Below are positions 7,786 to 16,700 of a stretch of 64,000 bases of DNA, in pieces. The stretch lies in the NCBI RefSeq assembly GCF_000447795.1, contig NZ_AUNI01000021.1, forward strand, positions 350,824 through 414,823. The letters run 5' to 3'. This DNA is from Bacteriovorax sp. Seq25_V (GTDB taxonomy: Bacteria > Bdellovibrionota > Bacteriovoracia > Bacteriovoracales > Bacteriovoracaceae). The translations under genes and the position numbers were made by a program. The notes beneath the pieces are model-generated. The model made no database searches and had not been told where the DNA came from. It was given only the letters and a program-made list of their open reading frames with translations. Position 1 is the stretch's first letter. Each line of letters opens with the position of its first letter.

Positions 7786-8066
7786 ATAATCGAGGGCAAG
7801 GTACTGTTGAATATATTTTATTGCTTGTTGTTCTAGCAAGCCTTGTGAATTTTATTATCAAATCTTCAGTGATGTCTAATTTTATTGGAAGTGGTAATGG
7901 TCTCTATGACCAAATGGCCAGATCTATTGAGTTCTCATATCGTTACGGTCATAATGGTAGTGTAGATGACTTCTCAAATAATTATAACGATATTGAGTTA
8001 CATAGCTATAGGAATGAAAATGGTAAGTCACGATTCTTCGGTCCCACGTCGACGTATGATCAATAA
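7782..8066 (+). CDS. Tad pilin-like protein
   Basis: A 94-residue protein with a very short leader (MNNRG), then QGTVEYILLLVVLASLVNFII, again a G-Q-x-x-x-E-Y pilin motif. The start must be TTG at 7782: AAGGAG lies 11 bases upstream and no ATG fits. The stop codon of the peptidase overlaps it by four bases. The hydrophilic C-terminus (about 60 residues) is rich in Asn, Ser and Tyr. It probably enters the pilus as a minor subunit or a priming pseudopilin. Confidence 0.75.
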   Translation: MNNRGQGTVEYILLLVVLASLVNFIIKSSVMSNFIGSGNGLYDQMARSIEFSYRYGHNGSVDDFSNNYNDIELHSYRNENGKSRFFGPTSTYDQ

Positions 8067-8568
8067 TAAAGGTCAATCGACAGTTGAATTCTTAAGTTGC
8101 ATCACGATTGCTTTTGCATTTATCTTCTTTTTCATGAAACAGGCATTAAATTATACGAATGGCTATTTAGTTCAATATGCAACATTCATGGCTTCAAGAG
8201 CTTATTTAGTTGCTGATAATAATAATGCTAATGCTCCTCAGGTATTTAACTTTGCGGAAGTCGTAGGGAAAGAAGTATTTAACTCTTATTATCTAACAAA
8301 GTTTATGCCCAACTTTGATGGTGAAGTTAAATTTAATAGTCCTGCTGACAATGTAATTAAAGCGTTCGTTGGAGCTTATGTAACTTATACAGATAAGTTA
8401 TCGTTTACAAAAACAGTCGGTGGAAAAATTCCAATGGAATTTAGAAGTGAATCATTTCTTGGAAAAGAACCCACAAGAACAGAGTGCGCTAAAAGAGTCT
8501 GTGATGCATTAAATGTATCAGTGGGATCTTGCCAAACGCATACAACATTATTTGATAATGGATGTTAG
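8056..8568 (+). CDS. TadE-like pseudopilin
   Basis: Start chosen at ATG 8056, giving MINNKGQSTVEFLSCITIAF, a TadE-type leader with cleavage after KG and a hydrophobic helix. A longer reading from 7966 would bury the leader and is unlikely. The mature protein is ~165 residues with four cysteines near the C-terminus (CAKRVC, SCQ, NGC). It overlaps the preceding gene by 11 bases without a clear ribosome binding site, so it is probably translated by coupling. Confidence 0.75.
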   Translation: MINNKGQSTVEFLSCITIAFAFIFFFMKQALNYTNGYLVQYATFMASRAYLVADNNNANAPQVFNFAEVVGKEVFNSYYLTKFMPNFDGEVKFNSPADNVIKAFVGAYVTYTDKLSFTKTVGGKIPMEFRSESFLGKEPTRTECAKRVCDALNVSVGSCQTHTTLFDNGC

Positions 8569-9092
8569 TCGTGAAAGATTTTTTTAAAAAAATTAAGGAG
8601 AATGAAGAAGGACAGGCTATGTTTGAGCTTGTTCTTTTTGTACCAATAATGGTCTACCTAGGTGGATTGATCATGAATTTTGGAAACTCTATTAATGCAT
8701 CAATAAATCAACAAAAAGCAACAAGAGGTTATTCTTATTATCTTTTAAATGGAAACTCTAATGGGCTAGCAGATCGCGAACTTAAGCAATTACCAAATCT
8801 AAGTATTGTGAGTAACAACATCATTGGTTGGAGATTTCAGGAAGAGGGAAATGGAAGTATTTCCTTTGGTTCTTTTTATCGACTACCAAATGTGCCTTTT
8901 GCTGGAAGTGATGCGGAAGATTGTCTTGAGAAATATTCAGAAAACCAGACTTCTTGTATCAAGATATTTACTCTCTATGGGGTATGCGGAGAGACCTACG
9001 CTCGTATGGCCACTGACAACTCATTTTTTCGTGTTGATTACCCTGGTAACTCTGTCGGATATTCATCTAAGTCGATTTGTGCCTTTAAGTAG
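8562..9092 (+). CDS. TadE/TadF-like pseudopilin
   Basis: About 176 residues. The N-terminus has a charged leader ending in NEEGQ, then AMFELVLFVPIMVYLGGLIM, matching the TadE/TadF pattern (EG-x-A-x-x-E). The remainder is periplasmic, with four cysteines (EDCLEKYSENQTSC, YGVC, SIC). It overlaps the upstream gene by seven bases; GTG at 8571 is an alternative start that would shorten it by three residues. A 90-base gap with a promoter-like element follows, so this may end the pilin half of the locus. Confidence 0.75.
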   Translation: MLVVKDFFKKIKENEEGQAMFELVLFVPIMVYLGGLIMNFGNSINASINQQKATRGYSYYLLNGNSNGLADRELKQLPNLSIVSNNIIGWRFQEEGNGSISFGSFYRLPNVPFAGSDAEDCLEKYSENQTSCIKIFTLYGVCGETYARMATDNSFFRVDYPGNSVGYSSKSICAFK

Positions 9093-9131
9093 TAGGTAGC
9101 GGCTCTTTTTACCTAGTCATCTAAGCTTCGT

Positions 9132-9158
9132 TAAAGTTTGATAAAATGCTAATGATAA
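9132..9158 (+). promoter_or_regulatory. Sigma-28-like promoter upstream of cpaB
   Basis: TAAAGTTT at 9132-9139, an 11-base spacer, then AATGATAA at 9151-9158. The -35 box is perfect and the spacing exact; the -10 box matches five of eight bases (GATAA). Confidence 0.4.
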
Positions 9159-9182
9159 TAACATCTTAAATAAGGTTTGAAG

Positions 9183-9989
9183 ATGAATACTAGAGCATTT
9201 ACCTTAGCACTCGTCATCGCAATTTTTGCAATGTTCATGGTCCATACATATGTTGAAGATCAAAAAACTGAATTAGTAAAAAGATATGGTTCAATGACAT
9301 CTGTTATTGTAGCCAAAAAAGATATTGGAGAGTTTGAATTAATTGATGATTCAAAAGTGACAATCATTTCTGTTCCGCAAAGATTTGTATCTCCTGGAAG
9401 CTTTAAAACAATGAAGGAAGTAGAGAATACAATTGCAACTGTTCCAATTTTAAAAGATGAGCAAATAACAAAACCAAGAATTACATATCCAGGTGAGAGT
9501 ACGGGTCTTTCAAGAGAAGTATCCGTAAATAAACGTGCCGTTTCAATTACTGTTTCGGATCAAACTTCAGTTTCAAAACTTATCAAACCAGGGGATAGGG
9601 TTGATGTTCTAGCAGCTATTGATTACTCGGGTAGAAGAGATAGACAAAAAATTATGACAATCCTTCAAGACGTTAGAGTTTTATCAACAGGGAGAAATAT
9701 ATCAAATAATCTTCCGGTAATTGGTGTACAAACTCCTAAAGTAATTAAGCAGATGAAGCTAAACACATATAGTAATTACAACTCTGTAACATTAGAGCTA
9801 GATCCATTCGAAGTACAAAAGTTAATTTGGTTATATCAATATGGAGAAAGTACTCCTTACTTAATTCTTAGAAATATTAATGACAAGGAAAAAGTTCGTA
9901 TTGAAGGAACTAGACTCTACGACATTCTTGGAGAAAAAGATCAAGTTGAAGCTAAGAAATTCTTCCAAGATAAATATGAGAAACGATGA
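9183..9989 (+). CDS. cpaB: CpaB/RcpC, periplasmic Tad assembly protein
   Basis: A 268-residue protein with an N-terminal membrane anchor (residues 6-24), then a SAF domain (VIVAKKDIGEFELIDDSKVTI ... VPILKDEQITKPRI) and a CpaB-type C-terminal domain (SVSKLIKPGDRVDVLAAID). CpaB/RcpC helps gate or stabilise the outer-membrane secretin. Start chosen at ATG 9183, seven bases after TAAGG; an in-frame TTG at 9177 is less likely. Its stop overlaps the secretin start (ATGA). Confidence 0.9.
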   Translation: MNTRAFTLALVIAIFAMFMVHTYVEDQKTELVKRYGSMTSVIVAKKDIGEFELIDDSKVTIISVPQRFVSPGSFKTMKEVENTIATVPILKDEQITKPRITYPGESTGLSREVSVNKRAVSITVSDQTSVSKLIKPGDRVDVLAAIDYSGRRDRQKIMTILQDVRVLSTGRNISNNLPVIGVQTPKVIKQMKLNTYSNYNSVTLELDPFEVQKLIWLYQYGESTPYLILRNINDKEKVRIEGTRLYDILGEKDQVEAKKFFQDKYEKR

Positions 9990-11473
9990 TTATAAAAAAC
10001 TTATTTAAATTATTATTTATGACAATTCTCTGCTTCTCAAGTGTCGCTCAACTGACGCCAAAGGAGGAGAGAATTGAAATTTTTATGGGAATCGATAAAG
10101 TAATCCGTCTGGATTTCGTACCGACAACGATAAAAGAAATTGCCGATAATACAGTTGTTGATATGACGTTTGTTCCTCAGAAAAGAGAGATTACAATAAA
10201 AGGTTTAAAACCCGGAGTCTCTTCAATATCTGTAAGAAATGATGCCACAAAAGATATTGCGATTAGATATTTTGTTACTGTAACAGCGACTGAGAAAACA
10301 AAAGTTATCAACGAACTTAAAGATTTTTTCAGTGATATTGAAGGGGTTGAGGTTGGAATCAAAGGTGGGAAGGTTTATGTCGGTGGTCGCCTAGTTGTTC
10401 CAAGTGATATTGGTAAGGTTGTTTTGTTTTTAGATGACTATAAAGATGTGTTGAATCTTCTCGAAGTATCGCCGCAAACATACCAGATCATTGCAAAAGA
10501 AATGCAAGAAGGTATGAGAAGAAATAATCTTAAAGATGTGACTGTGAGATTTTTTAATAACTCATATATTCTCGAGGGAATTGTTGGTTCAGAAAAAGAG
10601 AAAGAGCTTGCAACAAAGATTGGAATTACTTACTTACCAGATAGAATTGAAAGTTTAGCGAGAAGAACAGATTCTGTTCAAAAGCTTGAACAAGAAATTA
10701 TCAAAAACTTCATTGTTGTCAATGAAACGGAACCACCGCCTAAGCCAGTGAAGATGATTAAGTTCACTGCTCAGTTTGTCGAGTTAACAAAAGACTATAG
10801 CAAAGTTTTTGGGTTTAAATGGAATCCAACACTTGGTGGAGAAGGTGGAAGTATTTCTTTTGGTCGTACTTCATCGGGTGGAGTATCTACAAGTTCAGAT
10901 GGGACTCTCTCTGGAACTATTTCACAGCTATTCCCAAAATTAAACTCAGCTAAAGCAGCTGGTTATGCCAGAATCGTTCAGTCAGGGATGATTATTGCAA
11001 AAGATAATGAGAATGGAACAATTACAAGAAAGACCAAAAAGAACACAACTCTTGGGACTGGAGAGTTTCAACAACCAACATCAATTGATGCCGGGTTTGA
11101 TTTAAAGCTCAAAGGTACAATCATGCCAGAGGAGAAAGTTAATATCGAAATTTCACTCGGTGTAAGTTTTGGATCAGGAACAGATGTATTAGAAAATACC
11201 ATTAACACAATTATTATCGTTAAGACGCGAGAGTCGGCAGTCGTCGGTGGAGTGTCATCGACAAAGTCATCAACACAATTTGATAAAGATCCTCCTGGTG
11301 GAGCAGATACAGTAGAGGCCGGAACTGGATTCCCGTTATTCTCATTTATTAAGTCGAAATCACTACAAAGAAGTAAGGAGCAATTCGTTGTCTTTATTAC
11401 GCCAGAAATTATCGACAGTGCATCACAAGGGTCTGAAGAAATTAAACGAAAGTTTAGAAAGAGGGGACAATAA
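9986..11473 (+). CDS. cpaC: CpaC/RcpA Tad secretin
   Basis: A 495-residue outer-membrane secretin. The signal peptide (about residues 1-22, ending SSVAQ) is followed by an N-terminal pilus-formation domain (about 25-110), a BON-like stretch (about 115-200) and the secretin domain (about 250-490). The secretin signature ESAVVGGVSS and the closing FPLFSFIKSKSLQRSKEQFVVFITPEI are present. Secretins form the ring through which the pilus leaves the cell. Translation is coupled to cpaB (4-base overlap) and to the next gene (1-base overlap, TAATG). Confidence 0.93.
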   Translation: MIIKNLFKLLFMTILCFSSVAQLTPKEERIEIFMGIDKVIRLDFVPTTIKEIADNTVVDMTFVPQKREITIKGLKPGVSSISVRNDATKDIAIRYFVTVTATEKTKVINELKDFFSDIEGVEVGIKGGKVYVGGRLVVPSDIGKVVLFLDDYKDVLNLLEVSPQTYQIIAKEMQEGMRRNNLKDVTVRFFNNSYILEGIVGSEKEKELATKIGITYLPDRIESLARRTDSVQKLEQEIIKNFIVVNETEPPPKPVKMIKFTAQFVELTKDYSKVFGFKWNPTLGGEGGSISFGRTSSGGVSTSSDGTLSGTISQLFPKLNSAKAAGYARIVQSGMIIAKDNENGTITRKTKKNTTLGTGEFQQPTSIDAGFDLKLKGTIMPEEKVNIEISLGVSFGSGTDVLENTINTIIIVKTRESAVVGGVSSTKSSTQFDKDPPGGADTVEAGTGFPLFSFIKSKSLQRSKEQFVVFITPEIIDSASQGSEEIKRKFRKRGQ

Positions 11474-13707
11474 TGGCCGAAGGTCATATCATTACAGTAA
11501 TTGGTGCTAAAGGCGGGGTTGGTAAATCTCAAGTCGCGGCTAACTTAGCATTTTCCCTTGTGGCGGAGTCGAGAGGTAAAACGTTACTTTTAGATTTTGA
11601 CCAACGAGCAAGTGGTGATCAAAATTTAATTACTGGTATTAAAACTAAAAAGAATATGAAAGATCTCTTCACTTTTAGTGGAAATATTGATCCTCGAACC
11701 ATTACACCTTTTTTAAATCCACATCCGGCAGGTGTAAATTATATTGGGCTTCCAAACGATCCGACAGCTACAGATGGTCTTGATTCAGAAGCAGCTGGGA
11801 AGTACTTAAAAGCCTTTACTTCGCTTTTCCCGATTACTGTTATCGATGGTGGTAGTGAATTAACTCCATTAACTTTAAAGGCATTAGAATTCTCAACGAT
11901 GATCCTCGTTGTTGTTACTCCAGACTTATTGGCTTTAAATCAAACAAAGCGTTTGATGTCTGATTTAGTAACAATGATGTTTCCAAAAGAAATGATTCAT
12001 TTTGTAATGAATCAAGCACAGAAAGGACACCCTGTTACTCCTGATGTTGTTCAAAAAACACTCGGGCGTCCACTTCTAGGAACGATTATAAAAGATGATC
12101 AAACGTGTGCAATGGCGCTTAACCAGAGAAAGCCAGCACTTGTTGCACTAAAGAATAGTAACTTCTCAAAAGGTATTACAGAGGTTGCAAGAAAAATTAT
12201 TCAGTCAAATATTTTAAAACAGCTCGCTACACTTAATAGACCAAGCGGAGTATCTGTTAATAAGGGCGGTGGAGACTCTGCTGCTGGAGCACCTTCTAAA
12301 GGGGCTGCGAATGCGTGGCGTGACCTTAAGATTAGAATTCACAAAAGTCTTGTTGAAGAAATGGACCTTAGTGATGATGATAAGAATGATCCGAAAGCAA
12401 AAATTATTTTAAAAGAGAAAACTAAGAAGTTAGTTGTCGATCTTCTCGGTAAAGAAGATACAAAAGGAATTCTAAATTCTCGTGAAGATATGAATGCGAT
12501 TGTGAAGGAAATTATCGATGAGGCCCTAGGATTAGGTCCTCTTGAAGATTTACTTGCAGATAGAACTGTTTCTGAAATTATGGTTGTTGGACCAGATAAA
12601 ATCTATTTTGAGAAAAGTGGAAAGATCAAGAAGTCAGAAGTTATTTTTACTAATGATAGGCAAGTTTTAAATGTTATTGAAAGAATCGTTGCTCCGATTG
12701 GTAGAAGGATTGATGAAAAGACTCCTTACGTAGATGCACGTCTACATGATGGTTCGAGAGTTCATGCAATTATACCTCCGTCTGCTATTGATGGATGTTG
12801 TATTACTATCAGAAAGTTTCCTGAAGATCGATTAACGTATAAAGACCTCGTTAAATTCGGATCAATGACACAAAATATGGCTGACTTTCTTCGTATTGCA
12901 GTTGAAGGGCATCGAAATATTATCGTTTCAGGGGGAACAGGATCTGGTAAGACAACACTGATTAATGTTCTTGGAAGTTTTATCCAAGCTAATGAGCGTA
13001 TTATTACATGTGAAGACTCTGCCGAGCTAAACTTTCCTCAAGATCACGTTGTCCGTTTAGAGACGAGACCTCCTTCATTAGAAGGAGATGGTGAAATCGA
13101 TATTAGGCTTCTTGTTAAGCAGTGTCTTCGTATGAGGCCAGATCGTATCGTTGTCGGTGAGTGTCGTGGTGGTGAAACACTTGATATGTTACAGGCGATG
13201 GGTACTGGTCACGATGGTTCATTGACAACAGTTCACTCGAATAATCCAAGAGAATGTATCGGTCGTATTGAGACTCTCGTTCAATATGCAGGTGCTGGAC
13301 TTACCCCTAAAGCTATTCGTGAGATGATTGCATCGGCTGTTCACCTAATCATTCAGCAGCAAAGACTAGATGACGGTTCGAGAAGAGTTACTCACATCAC
13401 AGAAATTGGTGGTATCCAAGGTGAAGTCGTTACACTACAAGATATTTTCCTTTTTGTTCAAAAGGGTATTGATAAGAATGGAAAGATTATCGGTGAATTT
13501 CAAGCGACAGGATTTATTCCAAAATTTATCGAAACACTTGAAAAGAAAGGTTACAACGTGCCTCGTGGATTATTTAGTAATTCTTCTCCACCTAACCCTG
13601 CCGCAAGACCTGCGGCTCCGCAAGCTGGGGGAGCACCTAAACCTGGACAACCACCTCAAGGTAATCGTCCTCAACGTCCTCCTGGTAAGCCAGTTAAGAA
13701 AGAGTAG
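11473..13707 (+). CDS. cpaF: CpaE (MinD-like)-CpaF (TadA ATPase) fusion
   Basis: A 744-residue fusion. Residues 1-~255 are a ParA/MinD-type P-loop ATPase (GAKGGVGKSQVAANLA at about 11-26; LLLDFDQ), corresponding to CpaE/TadZ, which places the Tad machine in the cell. After a Gly/Ala-rich linker (~255-278) comes the secretion ATPase CpaF/TadA: Walker A GGTGSGKTT at ~486, the Asp box, Walker B RPDRIVVGECRGGE and the His box TGHDGSLTTVHSNN. A proline-rich tail (~703-744) ends the protein. CpaF hexamers power pilus assembly from the cytoplasmic face. Usually CpaE and CpaF are separate genes. The frame is uninterrupted, so the fusion appears genuine. Start ATG 11473 overlaps the secretin stop. Confidence 0.93.
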   Translation: MAEGHIITVIGAKGGVGKSQVAANLAFSLVAESRGKTLLLDFDQRASGDQNLITGIKTKKNMKDLFTFSGNIDPRTITPFLNPHPAGVNYIGLPNDPTATDGLDSEAAGKYLKAFTSLFPITVIDGGSELTPLTLKALEFSTMILVVVTPDLLALNQTKRLMSDLVTMMFPKEMIHFVMNQAQKGHPVTPDVVQKTLGRPLLGTIIKDDQTCAMALNQRKPALVALKNSNFSKGITEVARKIIQSNILKQLATLNRPSGVSVNKGGGDSAAGAPSKGAANAWRDLKIRIHKSLVEEMDLSDDDKNDPKAKIILKEKTKKLVVDLLGKEDTKGILNSREDMNAIVKEIIDEALGLGPLEDLLADRTVSEIMVVGPDKIYFEKSGKIKKSEVIFTNDRQVLNVIERIVAPIGRRIDEKTPYVDARLHDGSRVHAIIPPSAIDGCCITIRKFPEDRLTYKDLVKFGSMTQNMADFLRIAVEGHRNIIVSGGTGSGKTTLINVLGSFIQANERIITCEDSAELNFPQDHVVRLETRPPSLEGDGEIDIRLLVKQCLRMRPDRIVVGECRGGETLDMLQAMGTGHDGSLTTVHSNNPRECIGRIETLVQYAGAGLTPKAIREMIASAVHLIIQQQRLDDGSRRVTHITEIGGIQGEVVTLQDIFLFVQKGIDKNGKIIGEFQATGFIPKFIETLEKKGYNVPRGLFSNSSPPNPAARPAAPQAGGAPKPGQPPQGNRPQRPPGKPVKKE

Positions 13708-13714
13708 GTGATAG

Positions 13715-14605
13715 ATGTCATTTTTTCTAAGTTTAATTGGATTTAAAGGTTTAGTAGCTCTAATCGGAGTTATTCTTTTTTCATTTTGCTATAAGTATTC
13801 CGTGGGTATCTTTGATTTTATCGAAAGACAAACCATGGGGACGCGAACCTATATCTTAGAAAAATTTGATTTACTTTTTATTGAAGTCCAACCAGAAAAA
13901 ATAACATACGCATTACTCGCCTTATCCTTAGGTTCAGGGGGAATTGTTATTATTATTTTTGGTATTCTTGGAAAGTGGGTAATGGGCTTTATTCTAGGGC
14001 TTGTTTTCGCCTTTGTTGGATTTAAAATACCTCGTCCTATTATAAATAATCTCGTTTCTAAAAGAGTTAAACAATATGAAGCGCAAATGGTTGATGGGCT
14101 AACCCTTCTTGCCAATGGCCTTCGTGCGGGACTAAGTGTGCCACAGTCAATTGGCATGGTTGTCGATGAAATGCCGGCACCGTTATCACAAGAATTTAAT
14201 GTTATGCTACAGCAAAATAGAATCGGTGTGCCACTAGAAGAATGTTTCGAAAACCTCGCCAAAAGGGTTCCAACCCAAGATAATGACATGTTTGTGAGCT
14301 CTGTAAATATTCTTAGAGAGACCGGTGGTAATCTCGCAGAGGTCTTCGATACTATTGTTGACGTAATTAGAGAACGTGTACGATTGAAGCAAAAAATTGA
14401 TACTGCTACTGCTCAAGGGCGTTTTCAGGGTATGATTATGGCAGCTATGCCCTACGGAATTTTAATGATGTATGGATCAAGTGATCCTGAGGCCGTTGGA
14501 AAAATGTTTAGCCATCCCCTTGGAATCATATTGTTTGTGGTCGCCACAGTACTTGATTTTATTGGAACTATGGTAATTTTTAAGATTGTACAGATTAAAG
14601 ATTAA
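13715..14605 (+). CDS. tadB: TadB-type inner-membrane platform protein (T2SSF domain)
   Basis: A 296-residue membrane protein with helices near residues 8-25, 65-105, 240-258 and 270-290, and a type II secretion F domain between (QMVDGLTLLANGLRAGLSVPQSI ... VSSVNILRETGGNLAEVFDTI). TadB and TadC normally work as a pair to anchor the ATPase. Here no TadC follows; the next gene is unrelated. Either this protein acts alone or TadC is elsewhere. It begins seven bases after cpaF. Confidence 0.9.
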   Translation: MSFFLSLIGFKGLVALIGVILFSFCYKYSVGIFDFIERQTMGTRTYILEKFDLLFIEVQPEKITYALLALSLGSGGIVIIIFGILGKWVMGFILGLVFAFVGFKIPRPIINNLVSKRVKQYEAQMVDGLTLLANGLRAGLSVPQSIGMVVDEMPAPLSQEFNVMLQQNRIGVPLEECFENLAKRVPTQDNDMFVSSVNILRETGGNLAEVFDTIVDVIRERVRLKQKIDTATAQGRFQGMIMAAMPYGILMMYGSSDPEAVGKMFSHPLGIILFVVATVLDFIGTMVIFKIVQIKD

Positions 14606-14629
14606 GTTTTTTCCGACTACTCCCGATAA
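14603..14629 (+). promoter_or_regulatory. Sigma-28-type promoter of the YD-repeat gene
   Basis: TAAG at 14603-14606 (overlapping the tadB stop), a 15-base spacer and CCCGATAA at 14622-14629. The -10 box differs from GCCGATAA at one base. The spacing is identical to that of the flagellin promoter. Confidence 0.6.
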
Positions 14630-14672
14630 GTGAACAGAGAACTCGGAAAGTCATACGAAAGGATTGTGAGTG

Positions 14673-16298
14673 ATGAAGAATTTTAAATTTTTTGTACTTT
14701 TAAGTATTTTTGCAACAAGCGCTCTCGCAGGCGTTAATTTAAAGAATGGTAACTTCCATATCACTTATACTGATATTGTTGTTCCTGGTGGTGGGCATGA
14801 CCTCGTTATTGAGAGAACCTACAACTCTAGATCACCAGATAAAGGCTGGTTTGGTTTTGGTTGGGGATCTGACTACGAAACTTATTTGAATGTATCAGCA
14901 GATGGTTCTGTTGTTATTCATGAGAATGGTTCAGGTGCTACAACTAGGTTTGTTCCTAACAAGGCCGTAGATGCTGAAGCTGCTGCAAAGAAAATTATCG
15001 ATGCTATGAGAAAGAAAAACTCTATCTCTGAATCAGTGGCAAGCTCTTTAGTAACAAAACTAAAGAATGATGCTGAGCTTAGACAAGCGTATGCAAAGAG
15101 ATTTGATGTTTCAGCAAAACTCGCTGTTGGAACTGAGCTTTTCTCAAACGAAAGAGGGCTTCAGAAAGTTGTAAAGACTAAAGACGGTTACTCTAGAAAG
15201 TATAACGATGGTAAAGAGCACCTTTTCAATGAAGATGGAAAGCTTGTTAAAGTTACTGACAAGAATGGGTATGTTGTTGATTTAAACTACTCAGGAAAAG
15301 AACTTAAATCTATTAAAGATTCAATGGCGAAACAAATTTTCTTCCAGTGGTACCCAGATGGAAAAATCAAGTCTGCTGAGTCGGGTGCAGGAAAGAAAAC
15401 AGAATACGTTTATAAAGATGATAATTTAATCGAAGCCAAAGATATTGCTGGTAACGTATTTAAGTATGACTATGACTACAATCACAATATGACTTCTATT
15501 GGATACAAAGATGGTTCTTCAATGAAGATCAAGTATACAAAGAAGACGCAGTTTGTAGAGGAAGTGACTAAGAAGAATGGTGAGACAGTTGCTTATCAAT
15601 ATGAGTCAAACCCTAAGAATCCTGAATTTCACTACTGGACACTTGTTACAAAGAAAAACCCAGGTGGTAAAGATGTAACAAATCGTTATGAGTATGAAAT
15701 TAAAAGAAAGCCAGATGGTTCACACTATACATATAGAATTCTTACTGTTGTAAATAATGTATCGACTGAAACAATCTATACAGAGTGTTGTTCTCTTCCA
15801 AAACAAATTAAAAGAGGAAACTTCGTAACTAACTTTGAATACAATAGCAAAGGTCTATTAGTTAAGAAAAACTCTTCTCGTGGTGATTATGTTGAACTCA
15901 AGTATCACCCAGAATTTAACAAGATTACAAATGTAACAAATAATAATGGTTGGACTAAGTTTGAGTACGATAAAAAAGGTAACTTAAAGAGAGCAGAAAA
16001 CTCTAAGAAAATGTCAGTTCTTTTAACATATGATTCAAAAGGTAGAATCTCTAATATGTATGACATTGATAAGACTACTAATAAGAAACGTGAGCTTAGC
16101 TTCGTATACAATGCACAAGGTAAGCCAGTAGAAATTAAAATGAGTAATGTTGGGAAAATCAATGTGAAGTATGACAACTACGGTGAGATTTTAAAAGTTG
16201 AATCTGCAGCTGGGCATAAAATGGCATTACAAGTTACTCAGGCGTTCCAATCATTACTATCAATCGTTAAACCTGCAGGTGTTAACTTAAATATGTAA
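14673..16298 (+). CDS. Secreted YD-repeat (RHS-like) protein without toxin domain
   Basis: A 541-residue protein with a signal peptide (MKNFKFFVLLSIFATSALA). The first ~55 mature residues, with VPGGGHDLVIERTYNSRS and KGWFGFGWGSDYETYL, match the N-terminal domain found at the front of RHS/YD-repeat proteins. After an Ala/Lys-rich helical insert (~95-150) come about ten YD-type repeats (for example YNDGKEHLFNEDGKLVKVTD; FEYDKKGNLKRAENS). It lacks the RHS core motif and any C-terminal toxin, and is far shorter than polymorphic toxins. It is probably a surface or secreted carbohydrate-binding structural protein. ATG 14673 was chosen over GTG 14670; AGGA lies nine bases before. The promoter looks sigma-28 dependent. 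Confidence 0.8.
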   Translation: MKNFKFFVLLSIFATSALAGVNLKNGNFHITYTDIVVPGGGHDLVIERTYNSRSPDKGWFGFGWGSDYETYLNVSADGSVVIHENGSGATTRFVPNKAVDAEAAAKKIIDAMRKKNSISESVASSLVTKLKNDAELRQAYAKRFDVSAKLAVGTELFSNERGLQKVVKTKDGYSRKYNDGKEHLFNEDGKLVKVTDKNGYVVDLNYSGKELKSIKDSMAKQIFFQWYPDGKIKSAESGAGKKTEYVYKDDNLIEAKDIAGNVFKYDYDYNHNMTSIGYKDGSSMKIKYTKKTQFVEEVTKKNGETVAYQYESNPKNPEFHYWTLVTKKNPGGKDVTNRYEYEIKRKPDGSHYTYRILTVVNNVSTETIYTECCSLPKQIKRGNFVTNFEYNSKGLLVKKNSSRGDYVELKYHPEFNKITNVTNNNGWTKFEYDKKGNLKRAENSKKMSVLLTYDSKGRISNMYDIDKTTNKKRELSFVYNAQGKPVEIKMSNVGKINVKYDNYGEILKVESAAGHKMALQVTQAFQSLLSIVKPAGVNLNM

Positions 16299-16311
16299 TG
16301 ACAATTTATGT

Positions 16312-16328
16312 GGGCACTCTAAGTGCCC
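16312..16328 (+). terminator. Hairpin after the YD-repeat gene
   Basis: GGGCACT/AGTGCCC with a three-base loop, 14 bases after the stop codon. The following sequence is only moderately T-rich, so termination may be partial. Confidence 0.5.
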
Positions 16329-16401
16329 GATTGATTGTAAAAAATAACGTTTGTTGGTGATTAAATAATATATGATAAAATAGCCTCTGAAGGAGATTAA
16401 A

Positions 16402-16599
16402 ATGAAAAAGATATTATTAATGATGACTATATTGAGTACTTTAAATATTGTAAATGCTGCAGAAGGCGCTAAGGTTGGTGAAGGTGCTGGAAGTTGTGAT
16501 GATGTTGTAAACTGCGCCAGTGGTAACTGTAAATCTACTACAGCTTCAGATAGTTCGGAGAAAAAGGATGAAGCGACGTCTAAAGGTAAATCAAAATAA
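16402..16599 (+). CDS. Small secreted cysteine-containing protein, 65 residues
   Basis: The signal peptide (MKKILLMMTILSTLNIVNA) is followed by a ~46-residue mature part with three cysteines in a short block (SCDDVVNCASGNCKS) and a hydrophilic tail ending in lysines. A perfect AAGGAGATTAAA ribosome binding site and a strong terminator show it is a real single-gene unit. Function unknown. It shares size and plan with the proteins at 16851 and 20483, but lacks the sigma-54 promoter they carry. Confidence 0.75.
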   Translation: MKKILLMMTILSTLNIVNAAEGAKVGEGAGSCDDVVNCASGNCKSTTASDSSEKKDEATSKGKSK

Positions 16600-16627
16600 A
16601 GTTTCATGTGAAAAAGATAAATGAAGA

Positions 16628-16655
16628 AAGCCTGGTTTAAAGCCAGGCTTTTTTT
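16628..16655 (+). terminator. Rho-independent terminator
   Basis: AAGCCTGG/CCAGGCTT stem with a short loop, followed by seven T residues. It lies 28 bases after the small-protein stop codon. Confidence 0.92.
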
Positions 16656-16700
16656 ATTTCAGAATGCCTAAAATAAAATCAATCAGCCGTTTCTGTACAT

